A DNA stretch of 64,000 nt from Onchidella celtica (taxonomy: Eukaryota; Mollusca; Gastropoda; Systellommatophora; Onchidiidae), in NCBI GenBank assembly GCA_963931925.1, contig OZ007569.1:48598601-48662600 (forward strand). Direction: 5' to 3'. The position numbers and the translations under genes are program-made. Below are positions 33,761 to 46,334 of this stretch, one piece after another; position 1 is the stretch's first letter; each line of letters starts with the position of its first letter. Below the pieces are notes generated by a model. The model saw nothing but the letters and a program-made list of their open reading frames with translations. It did no database searches and was not told where the DNA came from.

Positions 33761-34064
33761 CAATGTTTCCCAAGGTGAGGCGTGGCAATATTTTGGTGGG
33801 ATGTGGGACTTCAGAATGAGGCGTAGGGATTTTTCCATAGAAATCTAAATTTTATCGTGTATTTTAACTAACTGTATAGGTAAACTGTTGTTTGTTTGTG
33901 TCGTGTTGTCGGTTTCCTGGTTTTTTTTAACACTTCTTGAATCTTTTTGTATATAGTATTTTTTATATACTAATTTTGTCCCATCATAGTGGGGCGCACG
34001 CACATTTTTTCGTCTTTGAAAACTGAAGTAGGACGTGGTCCGACAAAAAGGTTGAGAAACACTG
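33761..34064. mobile_element. hAT-type MITE, copy B
   Basis: The right terminus AAGGTTGAGAAACACTG is well preserved. The left terminus CAATGTTTCCCAAGGTG is its diverged inverted partner. Flanks CTCTAAAC and CTCTTTGT share the first four bases. The interior shares blocks with 17631-17893. The central open frames have no transposase resemblance. Confidence 0.75.
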
Positions 34065-34480
34065 CTCTTTGTGAATTCTATATAATAAGAAGACACAAAG
34101 GCTGCATAATAGTTGCAAAGTACCAAGACAACGATTTGACACCACAGAGATGTAAATGGTTGTCAGGACAGAAGGTGACTATCAGCAACAACATTCAGGA
34201 AAAAAGAAATACCCTAACTTCCGTTCATGAACTTCCTCGAGGAACATTATCGTTCAATTATTAATTTTCTCTCCAAGTCTATGGACAGGAAGAGCCTCGA
34301 CCCTACGCAAAGGAAGTCAGTGGATAATGACACTGGTATTGATTATTCCATCCTCAACTAGGATGTTACAATAATGTCGTCATCTTGATCGTAATCTGTG
34401 CACAGTTGAATTATGTCCTGCGTGTCAGGTCAATGTGTTTTAGTTAGGGAAGCATATTGTGTGCACTGTTAATTTTGTTA
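34065..34480. other. gene-free stretch
   Basis: Nothing recognised. Confidence 0.5.
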
Positions 34481-34494
34481 ATTTAGTTAATTTA

Positions 34495-34641
34495 TCAGTG
34501 TGTGTGTATATATGTGTGTGTGCGCGCTATGTATCATACTTTCTGCTTCTGTAACTGTATTGTTATGTATTCAATGATCAAAACAAATTTCCTTGTACAA
34601 GGACGAATAAAATTTATCTTATCTTATCTTATCTTATCTTA
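34495..34641 (+). mobile_element. probable non-LTR 3' terminus with (TATCT)n tail
   Basis: TTTCCTTGTACAAGGACGAA, then TAAAATTT and five TATCT units. This pattern ends many invertebrate CR1/L2-like LINEs and SINEs. A TG-rich stretch precedes it. No coding part. Confidence 0.55.
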
Positions 34642-34767
34642 TTAACACCTCCTCTCCGCATACTTTAGATAATGAACAAGCCAAATCTGGAAAGAGATTT
34701 TTTACAATACAATATAAACGCATGAGAAATGTCATAACGATTCTTTTTGATCAACTTGCATTTTCAA

Positions 34768-34878
<111 letters not shown>

Positions 34879-35227
34879 TCCTTAATTACAGAAAACACAG
34901 AAAATTTAAATCCTGTTAACTTGCACCCCTGGAGATGAAAATGATACAGCACGTCCAAGACAACGCAGACCCTACACTTTATGCATAAAATACCTTGTAA
35001 CTGAACGTTGTTATGCCATGTTATTCGCATTAACCAACATCCCTTAGCATGTCTAGCACATTGCAAAGTACTGGCGTAACGTGTCTCACTGGGTTATTAT
35101 TTGATAAGGTTATATAACCCTTTGTCAAATCCCTATTCCCTGTCCTCGCTCTTACGAGAGTCGGCAATGTTATATTCCAAATGGTGCTTGCCGTAATTTG
35201 CCAGGCGTGCGATGAAAACATTACAAT
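34879..35227. other. gene-free stretch
   Basis: Nothing recognised. Confidence 0.5.
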
Positions 35228-35537
35228 GGTATTTGCAATAGTACAGCCCATCTCATTAGTTTCTGATGAAAACATTCACATTTTCTTTCAAGTACGAGTA
35301 TTTATTTCCTTCCCATGATTTATGAATAGAGCTGTCTAATTATTCACATACGCTTTCAGATCATGTTACTTTGCATTTTCACACAATTACAATAGCACGG
35401 CCCATCTCATTAGTTTCTGATGAAAACATTCACATTTTCTTTCAAGTACGAGTATTCATTTCCTTCCCATGATTTACGAATGGAGCTGTCTAATTATTCA
35501 CATACGCTTTCAGTTCATGTTATTTTGTATTTTCGAA
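35228..35537. repeat. 154-bp tandem duplication (two copies)
   Basis: CCCATCTCATTAGTTTCTGA and the following ~130 bases occur at 35247 and again at 35401, with only a handful of differences over the whole unit. The unit length resembles a satellite monomer, but only two copies are present. Confidence 0.9.
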
Positions 35538-36400
35538 GACTCTGGGAAAAAACCGATAGGTCAGACGATTGAAAAAAAAGGTATTTTGGACAACATTTTT
35601 TCCTTGCTATCATAACTAACTAAAGATGACAAACTGGTCAAGGGAATGAAAGAAACAAGGAAGAGCGAGAAATGACTGGCAACAATGGCAGGACAAACAA
35701 CAATAACTACATAAAACAACTGCACCTGGCAGTTCCAAAATATAACTTTGCGCTTTGTCGGTGTTAAAATCCCACATTTGAAATAGGAAAATCTCAAAAG
35801 CCTGAACAGCCCAAAACAGCCCATATTATGAAGGCCAAACAAATATGCCTTCTCAGGGTTAATCAGCTCTTTTGGGAGATCCAGGAGACAACCATAAAGT
35901 GGAAGGAGAAGAAGGCAGCTAGAAGAAAAAAAAAAACTGAGAAAGACAACAACAGGTACAAGAAACCAAAACCAGTAAACGAGATGAAATAGCCTCTATC
36001 TAGAATCCTCGGCAAAAACAAAGATCTTAAACCCAGACTTAGGAGTATTTGATGACAACACCTTGCCCACTCTCCACATATCACACACAACAAAGACACG
36101 CAGAGATTTCATCATTGCACACCGACTTTCTCAGATGGAAAAACTGAATGGAAGCACTTCTGATCGAAAACTGCTCAAGTCTTGTGATGGACAAGGAATA
36201 ATAAAACCCTCACAGAACGGTGATAATCCCACAGATTTCCTTCTGGAACCACGTCTTAGCCTTTCCTTGTACCCAACATAGCCCATACGTCACAGCTGTG
36301 TGGCATATGTACATAGTGTATGTGCATTTAATCCACGATTTAATAAAAAAAATCGAATGAAATCAATGCCGAATGGAACAGCAGACATTACTTACTAATT
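35538..36400. other. gene-free stretch
   Basis: No coding or repeat signature recognised. Confidence 0.5.
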
Positions 36401-36419
36401 GAAACTACAAATACGTCGA

Positions 36420-36520
36420 TGCAATGAATAACAATTCCTAATAAATAAATAAATACGTAAACAATAGCAACAACTGATGATAATAAATACATGTAGCTTG
36501 TATAGCGCTCAAATTCACAC
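36420..36520 (-). mobile_element. LINE/SINE 3' tail, GCGCTATACAAG type (minus)
   Basis: The minus strand reads GAGCGCTATACAAGCTACAT followed by GTATTTATTATCATCA. This is a common invertebrate L2/CR1-like 3' end. The body upstream on that strand (36520-36700) is not recognisable. Confidence 0.5.
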
Positions 36521-38684
36521 TGAACTAAAATTAGAAACAGAATTAACATACAATCGATTCATCACCCCACTCACATACATGAACAAAACTTAATCTATTC
36601 TCATCTCAGACCCCGGAGACCAAAACGGACATCATTCAGGTTCCGGGAAAACAGTCCTAAACAAACAATTAATATAAAATAAACACAAGGACGAACGTTT
36701 AATGGATAATGACAGTGGCAGCTAACTTCTCCAGGCGATAACAAGCATTAAGAAGGACCAGTCAATATGAGTACGGCAAGTTTAAAAGTGTCGCGACCCG
36801 GCATTTCAGTATGTACAAGGAATACTTACCACGGTCTTGAAGGAAAGAATAATTAGAGTTATGAGTCTTCCAAAGCACTCTCTTGGCCAGCACTGCGTAC
36901 GACAAGCACGAGTGTCACAGCTCACGGAAATACAGCCGCCACTTCCACGTTATGCGGTTTGCCTGTATATTCAACTTTCAACTGGAAGCACTAAGAATGC
37001 TATGTTGCTTGGTTAACTTTCACCTCTACGAACATCAACATGGAAAACTATGCATGGCTATAAATAACACTTTTACAGTATGCCTCCCAGTGATGCCGCC
37101 TTTGACATAGAAACAGTAACGATTACTCATAGAGAGATATGCCACTGAATACCACAAAAAGAAAAACCGCTAAGACCGGGTTGCTATCGCAGTCGCCATT
37201 CCGTGCAAAGCCACGTTGAAATTTTCTGAGTTTCGGTTCACGCCCAATCAATACTGCGTGTTCCAGGCTGGTCTCGGATGGGGAAAGACTGGCAGACCCT
37301 GGCGGTGGCTTGTGCGCTAGCCATAGAGGTCTAGATGGAATGGCTCAACTCAGGCATTTAGGCGGGAGCGGCGCTCACTCTCACCCCTCAGATCATTGCA
37401 TTTTTTGTCACATCTGAGAGGCAGAAATATTGTACCGAGCGGTGATGACAGTTAGCTGGGGTAAGGGTGACGGTAGATGGTGAGGTTCTTTAATTTCAAA
37501 CACAGATCAAGCGCATCACCATAAGAATGGTATAACCAACATGGCGTGTTGGAATTGATTGATGACAGTGGTGGAGATGGTTTTGCTGACGGCAGTGGTA
37601 ACTACATTGTAATGCTTACAGTGCAGTGGGTGAAATCTCATATGTCCCAAATTTGTGGAACACGGAGTTAAAAGAGACTTTGTGCACATGTGAGACTGAA
37701 GGAGGCCTGTCTTTCTGCTTGATTCAAAGAGTGTTCAAATGTGAGTCAAACCCGGCGCAAAACAGACGGGGCTCAGTGCCTTACTAGCCTATGACTGGAG
37801 GAGGCGGTGTTGCTTCAAACACATGATTTGCACGCATGCCTATGTGCTACCTGCAGTATTACATCCATCATGTTGCTATTGATCCTAGTTCTCGCAGTTA
37901 AATTGATGGTTCTGGAAACAACAGTGAAGATGCTCTGTCAACACAAGCTCCTTAACACTGTCAATATTTAAGACAAGTTCCATGTTTGATGTTATGATAT
38001 GTATGCTTTGTGTGGTATCGATTAACCCTACTTTTGTCATAAGACAATCAAATTGACAGTTTTGTCCATCCCTTGATTGCCAGAGCCAATTAAATCAGCT
38101 TTCGGAAAGTATTCTTTGTACGTGTTTCCAAATCAAAAACAATCTCAAATGCTAAATTTGTAAGACGAAGACTTGCAGTTGGAACACCTTTGGTGGGACA
38201 GGGAACTCCATCCTGACAATAATAGAGTTAGAGTCTTGTCACCCATGAATCCTAATGAACATTTGTTCAAAGACATATTTGTATACAAAAATAATTTGGT
38301 GTACTTTGGCTGAACGTCTGCAAGAGCAACATCAATCTACACTGAAATTCCAAACAAGAACTGCAAAATAAAATGCCAAACAACCAACCACAGAAATCAC
38401 GTGTTCACTGACAATGGGTAGTTATGTGGGATGAGTGATAGCAGTAGTGCTAAACTGGACATTTTCTTGACTAGCAAGTACCAGTACTTCAACGAGGTGT
38501 AAACCAGGAAGGCAGTTGTTATATTCCCGGAGAATAATGAAACATCTGTGTGCGGAGCAAGAGGTGGGTGGTGTACGATTGAGTCACAACTGTGGTAATA
38601 ACTCTACCGCTAACCTACGATCTCCTTTACCAGTAATTTCAAGGATGCTTGCCTCGATACTCATCCATCCCCCCCCCCGCCACC
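36521..38684. other. gene-free stretch
   Basis: A segment at about 37270-37400 could encode short peptide-like phrases (GKDWQTLAVACALA), but stops interrupt it. Nothing is assignable. Confidence 0.45.
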
Positions 38685-38699
38685 TGTCCATTTGTCCAT

Positions 38700-38812
38700 C
38701 GCTTGATTAACCCACCTCATCCATCTATCCATCCATGCATCCATCCATCCATTTATCCAGTCACCCACCCACCCACCCATCCATCCGTCCGTCCGTCCAT
38801 CCATCCATATTC
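38700..38812. repeat. (ATCC)n microsatellite
   Basis: Array of CATC/CATCCATC units with ACCC and GTCC variants. Confidence 0.9.
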
Positions 38813-39930
38813 ATTTCTCTTATTTTCAAGCGCCCTGTTCTTTCCCTCAGTCATTTTTCAATACTCCACTCTTCCAAAAGAAAGTAAGCCCACTCATGAC
38901 AAGTGCCCTATTTTCCCGAACCAGTCAAGCACACAGCCCAGGCCTCGAACCTTTCTGGCTAAAGCAATTGTTTACGTTGACTAAAAATTTATCATTTTTG
39001 GCATCGGGTTCACCGCTCTTGCACTGAAATAAGCCACTGATTTTAAGACTTGTGTGCGTCTAACCCTTAGGAATAAGTACAACCGCAGACATAGCATTAA
39101 CTTTTACACAACGCTGATGACATTTAGAATTAAAAACAAACAAATTAAAAAAAATATAAACTGCCACCCAGACTTTGACAGCCTCCGCATGACGTAATAC
39201 TCAATGATGGAAATGACAGTAGCGTATCGATCCAGGATCAAAGTTGCCTCTATCTGATTCTGATCACGACAACGACCAGTATTCTATATGATGTTTGATG
39301 GCACGAGGACACGTATTTCCATTCATCATTGCCAACGCTACTAGTTATCATCGAGATGGGTGGGATGGGGAGAAGATAGAGTGAAATAATATAATTATAA
39401 TAAACCATTCAATTTTTCACAGCGTCTGAGGCCAAGCCTGCAGAAACAGTTTGCCAGATGAATTTATGCAAGAAAGAGAAAGTGAGTAAATTTGTGCTCC
39501 AAAAGGCCGAGCTTCAATTTTTTTCCTTATCATGGGCTAGAGGTGACTTATTGAAAGCTCAAAGTTTGAGGTTACAATAGAAGATCTGGAATAATCACAG
39601 ATCATGGAGGCTAAGGCAGCCTGAAATGACACATTTCTTGCTTGCAGCCATGAAACTTCTCTGTTAATTATTTACTACTTCAGGATTTTCATGTGACAGG
39701 CTTTTGAATTAATATGTTATTCTCATGTACATCCAGCTCATTCCAGCTCCTCGTCCCACATCCTTAACAGTCATCTCTTATATGTTTTGGAAAGAATCTA
39801 GTGCCAGCGAGAAGAAAAATAAGGAGCCAAACTGTAGACGGAAACTCAATTGAGCTGAGTTTCCGGTTTCCAGCGTATCACTGACTACACTGCGCCCTGC
39901 ATGATTTAGTCAAAGTAAAGTATGAAAATG
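38813..39930. other. gene-free stretch
   Basis: Nothing recognised. Confidence 0.5.
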
Positions 39931-39935
39931 TGTTG

Positions 39936-40108
39936 CGGTCAACAATGATGGTTTTAACTAATAAACTACGAAAGACGGGGAAAACAACCAATATTTTGAA
40001 CGCACAAGTAAGAAAGTTTCGGTCAACAATGATGGTCTTAACTAATAAAATGAGAGAGAGAGGTGGGAAAACAATCACCATTTGGACCTACGGGTGAGAA
40101 AGTTTCAA
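39936..40108. repeat. 84-bp tandem duplication (two copies)
   Basis: CGGTCAACAATGATGGT(T/C)TT and AACTAATAAA recur at 84-base spacing, each unit ending near GT(A/G)AGAAAGTTTC. The copies have diverged in the middle. Confidence 0.85.
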
Positions 40109-41895
40109 ATGAACCAACGAATAACATGAAAAATGTACCCTACAAAGAAGGGGGTGGGAAGTCATGTTTTGAAAGTTCCAGGAAAGAATGTTCAAAACTC
40201 ATCATTCAGCGCTCGCCCACACAATGAAAACAATGACTTGCAAAATAAGTCATACCTACAACCGCCACTCCCATTTCTGTCAGCCAACATCACTACTGTC
40301 AGTTCTGACTGGTGTCCACAAACCGATACAGTCAGTCAAAGCCAATGGTTCTGATCCCGCCTGCGGACAGTAAGAGACCACGGACATAATGAAGCTAATA
40401 GGCCTACAAAATCGATGTGAACCAATCAAAGAGACAAGTGGAAATTCGATCAATTTTTGCTTCCAGGCGTGTGGGTGAAGTTAGTAATAATTGTGACCAT
40501 CTCTCCTAAACTGTTGACAATATGTTGTGCATAACCTAAAACTAAATACACAACCTGCTTTTTGAACGCTGCAAAGCTAAAACACGAGACTGAGATTTGG
40601 GACAACATGATTCTACACGTTCTGGTGTGTCATTTCATGATAACTACCCATTCCCTCTCCCCCCCCCCCCCCCCCCATCAAACTTCACAAAATAAAAAAG
40701 AGCTGAGACTGAAGTGCAAAATAAGATGTCTCTGACAAAACCACAATGATGATATCGTTCCTTAGATTTCGTTAAATGTGTTTAATGGATACCAGCCTCC
40801 GTTGATAAATCTCTTACAAGATTGTTCTTAAAAAACAATAATTATGTTGTTGTTGATGACGATGATGATGTCATAATTTTTTTATTTTTTTTTAAACTGC
40901 GGTTGTAATTGGATATTTTAAAACAGCTTCGATTCCGTTTACATGTTTATCGGTACATCCCAGAGTTTTCATCACGAACATGTAACTGGCGTCCACCAAA
41001 CCGCGGAGAGTGTGAATGAATGGAAAGATCACTTACAGCTTCACCACAGCCATGTTTACAAAGAACGTTAACACAAAGACGACAACAATAACTATCAAAC
41101 CAGTAACAACTGCGCTTATTCTGGTAAACATGAGAAACAAAACATCTTTCTGTTGCTGTTTGGTTAGAACGATCCAGAATTCAAGTTCTCCAGATAATCT
41201 TAATCATGGACATTTCAGTGAGCCAGAAGGGGTACTTTAGTGCTTTAGCTCAATGCCCCCTGTGTGTGCTCATCCTGATTAATTCAAGTGGCTCCGGATT
41301 GCGCTAGCGTTTCAGGCCCAAATGTGGCCTTTTATGGAGACGAATCGATGAAACTGAGGTCTGGTCTATGGAAACACGCGCCTTCAAAGAGACAAGTGGA
41401 AATTTTTCAGAAATTATTTACCAAACTATGGTCTAACGTAAGCTTACACACCCCACCCGAGAAGTAATCAGTTAATAGGTGATACTACAAACAAAATGTT
41501 ATCCGACACAACATACTCAACCTTTAAACAATTATTTCTGACATCTAGTAATGCTATTCCACAGACAGAAAAAGTCATTTAATTTGTGAAATGAATGCTC
41601 AGGACTGGGCCAATTTAACTATGATCAAAGAGCTACATGGAAGCAGAGGCAAATACTATTAGTATTAGCTCGCTTGTTTGTTTATTGTCAACTGTGTTGG
41701 GGCAAACAACAACAACAACAACAACAGCAACAGATAATGCTTACATTTCCTGTTTCCTAATTCAGTTCATTTGTTCTCTCCACCAATGATATCCACTTTC
41801 TAAACAGTCCAATATAATGTGCAGCATCCGAAGGCATTTTTGAAAGCTTCCAGAGTGAAAACTTACTATCAAAAAATAGTGGCGGGAGTATTTCA
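40109..41895. other. gene-free stretch
   Basis: Contains a poly-C tract at about 40660-40676 and a short (AAC)n at 41706-41730. No gene recognised. Confidence 0.5.
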
Positions 41896-41897
41896 TT

Positions 41898-41956
41898 GGA
41901 GAGAAAGAGAGAGAGATGTGAGAGAGAGAGTGAAAGAGACAGAGAGAAAGAGAGAA

Positions 41957-42006
<50 letters not shown>

Positions 42007-42062
42007 AGAGAGAGAGAGAGAGACAGAGAGAGAGTGTGTGTGTGTGTATGTATGTGTGTGTT
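41898..42062. repeat. (GA)n microsatellite ending in (TG)n
   Basis: About 165 bp of GA repeats with GT/GTAT repeats at its right end, directly left of the fold-back element. Confidence 0.95.
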
Positions 42063-42840
42063 ATGTCACATGCATTTTAAGTATGAGCAGATCTTTACTA
42101 AGGTCCTCCAAAGTAGTAGCTGAATACCGTGATAAGGACATCTGAATTTGGAGGAGACATGGCACACCATTTTTAAAAAATCATTTCATGGCTCTCTTAC
42201 AAGGACATCTACATTGTCTTCCATCTGGCTATTACAGGCGATCCCAAAACTTTGATCCAATAAACAAATTTGAACGTGTTTTCAAACACCAGCACAGCCA
42301 TCTATTGCTTACAGTCCCAGGTGCCTGGCCAAACGGGGGATAAAATGTTATACATTTACACTAGACAAAATGGTGGATTTTACATGAAGCTTTAAATGGA
42401 CTGCATTGCCCCGGTGTTAAAGACTTATCCAAGAGAGCCGACGAGTAAGTCCGTTCTTTGGTTTAACTATTGGTGATTCCTCAAGAAAACGTACGCACCA
42501 CCGGCAGCTACCGACCCTTCATTAAAACACACTACATAATGAGCAGAGATAATCAATGACCGGGTGCTATGAATAAATTGTGGTCGTCCACGGAGGGAAT
42601 GGCGAGACAGCCCCAACAGGAGAGGCTGGATGGTAACACAGGGCCGGTAAGGTCGCCTTGTAAACATGGCTGGGCGCGCGGGAAAGGGTGCCTCTTTTAA
42701 ACGTTTGGGGGGGGGGGGGGGAAGAAAAAAAAACAAATTAAAAATAAAAGCACTCTCACTGTCGGTGTTTTGAAAGCAAGGCGTTATTTACAAGGCATAC
42801 CTTGAAACTAACTCTAGCGTTATTTTCAAGGCATACCTTA

Positions 42841-42910
42841 ACAGCTTCTGATTGGTCAATGAAACATGCCTTGAAAATAACGCTGGCGTTAGTTCCAAGG
42901 CATACCTTGA
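42841..42910. repeat. 70-bp direct repeat inside the fold-back, left copy
   Basis: Starts ACAGCTTCTGATTGGTCAAT and matches 43085-43154 with a single difference (CATACC versus CATGCC). It contains an ATGCCTTGAAAATAACGC block whose reverse complement occurs at 42815-42833. Confidence 0.92.
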
Positions 42911-43084
42911 GTCCAATAAACAATACATAGCTACCCCGGCGGCTTTCCCTGATATGTCAATCTGACTACTACCCAGACGAACATCGGCCTACGGCCTCGA
43001 TGATACAAACTGACTAGACCCTCACGTCGTTACATATCAGTCTGACAATGCACAGTCTAAGGCTCCGCGTTTAGAAATACTGAA

Positions 43085-43154
43085 ACAGCTTCTGATTGGT
43101 CAATGAAACATGCCTTGAAAATAACGCTGGCGTTAGTTCCAAGGCATGCCTTGA
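43085..43154. repeat. 70-bp direct repeat inside the fold-back, right copy
   Basis: Second copy of 42841-42910. It ends in the perfect palindrome CAAGGCATGCCTTG. Confidence 0.92.
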
Positions 43155-43205
43155 AAATAACCACTTCGGTTTTGAAAACACGTTCAGATTTTTTTATTTT
43201 TTTTG

Positions 43206-43380
43206 GAAGCGCATATCCGTACAACATGCTGTGCACACAATTCGATGACGTGGAACACACAATGAGAATGACTCTTCTTCATTCATAGGAGAGCACTTAC
43301 ATTTTAGACCAATCAGGAAGAGCTACCCCAGCCCACAACATGTTGTAGTGCATACAACATGTTGTACGGACATGCACTTC
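43206..43380. mobile_element. small 175-bp fold-back nested in the right arm
   Basis: The left end is GAAGCGCATATCCGTACAAC and continues ATGCTGTGCAC. The right end, reverse-complemented, is GAAGTGCATGTCCGTACAAC and continues ATGTTGTATGCAC. The arms are about 33 bp and roughly 80% identical. Confidence 0.75.
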
Positions 43381-43584
43381 GATTTTTTTTTTATTGGCTC
43401 AAAGCTTTGAGATCGCCTGTAACAACCAGGTGGAAGACAGGGAAAATGTCCTTACAAGAGAGCCATGAATTGGATAAGGAAATAGTCTGCCATCTCTTCT
43501 CCATATTCAGATATTATTGTCACAGTCTTCAGCAACTACATGTACTTTGGAGGACCTTAGTAAAGATCTGCTCTTACTTAAAGC

Positions 43585-44810
43585 GCGATTCATTCTATGT
43601 GATTAGAAAAAGCGCGCGTTTCTCCAGCCTGAGATCGTCTTTCATTGCCAGATTTCCTGATATTAAATTTTCGCATTTGGCCTAATTGCCTTCGCAATTA
43701 CTCCTTTCTTTTTGTTGTGTTTTTTTTTTTTCGACTATAATTGTTTTTGTTTTTTTTCACTGTGACATTAAATTCCATTCCAAAAGGAGGTAATTATGAA
43801 GATTACCACCATAACGATGAAGACTAAGAAAGGAAGAGTAGGAAGAATGGTAAAATAACAATGATGTTTAGTACACAGCCAGAGCTGTTCGTCTTCTCCT
43901 CCTCTCCCTCCTCCTTCTCCTCTCTCCTTCTGTCTTTCTTGGCGGTTTTAATGAATAACGGCGTCTGGACACTCATTTCACTGCTACAACTTACTGAACA
44001 CACCTGGCTGTTCCTTCAGTTGCCGCACACAATCTTCCATGTTCAAGATTCCATATCCTGCATTATGTCACACTTACAGTCACCTCATCTATCACCCACG
44101 GCGTACACTCAAACATCACACCTCATGGCAACACAATTAGCGTATCACAAAGTATAACTGACATTCCTAATTCTACGGATTGCCTTTGGTGTACTGGCTC
44201 TGTGCCATCCAATCAATGGATACAGAGCACTCTCATAATGACACGTCTCTTCAACAGTTTCTGACCTGCCAGATATAGGGAAAATTTCGAATGTACACAA
44301 TACGCCACGTAAACACTAAGTTCTTCCATCCCCACTACCACCCCAAAACAAGCTTTTTGTATTCCCCTGTCTATCCCTGTCAATGCTTTCAATATTATTG
44401 TTCCATCTGTCAAATCTAGAGTTTACCTCTCTTTACATTTTCCCGTTGAAGTTTCTCCCAACTGAATGGTCCAAACATCTGGCCACCTTTGTTTTACATC
44501 TGTCCCGGTTATGGTTTTCCTGACTTACTTCCTGACTTGCATGCCCGCACTCACCTTATGGTGATAAAACAACAACAAACGACCAAATTTCAATCAGTGG
44601 CTCCTGGAAACTCGGAGTCACTTTGAGGGTTTGGTTCACTGTCTTGAGATCAAAAGTTCGGGTAATTCCTTGGGGTCTCAATAAACGCTTCGGCAGGTGC
44701 GTGTTACCGAGGTTACCTTTGTCATTACTGTCTTGAATACATTATGCAAAATATAACTAACTTCTTTTTCTTTCATCAAATCCAGGAGCAGCAGAATAAT
44801 AAACATGAAA
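43585..44810. other. gene-free stretch
   Basis: Nothing recognised. Confidence 0.5.
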
Positions 44811-44814
44811 GCAA

Positions 44815-45010
44815 AGACAGTTACAGAAGATTGTTTTTATCCTACGCATTTCACCTAAAACAAGACACTTTAGCTAGATGTGGACCACATTTCACTATGG
44901 TCCCTTACCATGTTACTTCATGTATGCCTGTTATTGAGTTTAATGAGTTACATGTTTATATGTAATGATGCGCAAGATATGTGTACCAGGTATATGCTCT
45001 TAAACGTTAT
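44815..45010. repeat. dispersed repeat family C, copy 2
   Basis: Diverged copy of 23965-24145 with the blocks in the same order. Unknown class. Confidence 0.65.
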
Positions 45011-45930
45011 GTGCAAAACAGCACATGCACGTCTAGGCTCAATGCAATCTCTAGTTCGGCTCTCACGAGGGCACCAACATTATTATATGCACACATTTAT
45101 GTAAACATCCAAGCGTGTTTGTGTATAATATACTGGAGACCCGCTGTCCTTATCCCGTAGGAACAGCTCAATGCAAGTATGTTTGTACATACAAATGGTG
45201 CACAATCGATCCAGTCCATATCCACTCATCCCCCCAATCCTCTTCCATCTCTTTCACATCAGAGCTTCAGACTTGTGTGCTTGCCAGATTTTTTCGCCCA
45301 AGCATAGCATTTTTCCCCCCTGGTTATGTAAGAGAACATCGAATTACAAACCTGACCAGCCGCCGGTGTACCCAGGATGGGCGGGGGTATGGGTGGCGGA
45401 ACGAAGAATGCTGACTGTTGGAAACTTGCTGACTGGTGTTTGTGGACAGCATCGAAGTACATGAAGAAGTTTCTTCCCTCTTTTTACTATAGCATGATTT
45501 TAAAACGATATCATGTATCCTACTGAATTCATTGGGACAAAACAGAACAAAACAAATTTAGAAAATTTGATAAATCAATCAAATTCCAGCGAAAAACACT
45601 TAACTGGTATGAATTTATGATATTCTTTCAGTGAAATATGTAATTCTATGGAGAGCAATGTAAACGGAATAAACAGGCAACCAACTGCATGAAACAGAAC
45701 GTGCAATCGATCAACAAAACGTTAGAATATCCATTTCCTGTCGGCCTACATAACTGATGCAAACTAATGAAGAGATGGGTCGGCTCACATGGCCATCTGT
45801 CAAGTGGTTCCTTCACAAGTCCAGTGGGTTATGAATAAAAGGTCCGTATGACGCCCAGCATCATGTTGGGCTTCATTCGAAATTCAAATGGCCAATAACA
45901 GGGTTAGGGGTCAGGTTTTCAAGGATACGG
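45011..45930. other. gene-free stretch
   Basis: Nothing recognised. Confidence 0.5.
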
Positions 45931-45944
45931 GATGTGTTTAGGTC

Positions 45945-46334
45945 TATATTTGAGGAGGTTTCGCTGCCATTGACATTTACACCTCACTTTTCTTCTTTTC
46001 ATTTTTCTTGTTCTCGGTGTCTGTGTGTTTTTGTGGCAGGGATGAGTTTTTTTTAAATTTTTTAGAATTTTGCCCGGGCAGCGGCCTTGTTCGGCCTGCT
46101 CTTCTAGGCTTGTAACTGCCAAAGTATCTTTAACGTGCGCAGCATGCACATGGGCCCTCCGTGTTTTCTTTATCCCAGAAGACTCCATCCTACCTAACAC
46201 AGGATCAGGGATAGGATCTCTCCCCCCCCCCCCCCCCAAAAAAAAAATCAACATGCCTGCACCGACCGGGGATCGAACCCGGTACATTCGACATGAGAGG
46301 CGAGCACCTTGTCTCTAGACCAATGTGTTCCAAG
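45945..46334 (-). mobile_element. tRNA-headed SINE, copy 4 (full length)
   Basis: On the minus strand: TGGTCTAGAGA A box, GGTTCGATCCCCGG B box, oligo-G tract (46222-46238 as C), CGGAGGGCCCATGTGC, GCACGTTAAAGATA, TTTGGCAGTTAC, GAGCAGGCCGAACAAGGCCG, GGGCAAAATTCTA and the tail GTGTAAATGTCAATGGCAGC followed by GAAACCTCCT. Confidence 0.92.

Larger units (their letters stand above)
42074..43584. mobile_element. 1.5-kb composite fold-back element
   Basis: The left arm (42074-42287) matches the reverse complement of 43584-43381 and then of 43200-43168. Shared blocks in order are GAGCAGATCTTTACTAAGGT, CCTCCAAAGTA, CATGGCTCTCTTACAAGGAC, TGTCTTCCA, TTACAGGCGATC, CCAATAAA and GAACGTGTTTTCAAA. The right arm is therefore split by a ~180-bp insertion that is itself an inverted repeat. 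The interior holds a 70-bp direct repeat and AAGGCATGCCTT palindromes. No transposase is visible. No target duplication is clear. Confidence 0.8.

Noticed and set aside
37260-37400. Possible coding remnant reading GKDWQTLAVACALA
   Set aside because: Stops interrupt it, and I could not link it to a family with confidence.
42460-42740. 89-codon open frame inside the fold-back element as a transposase remnant
   Set aside because: No DDE-type or other transposase motif is visible; the Pro-rich start comes from a G homopolymer.
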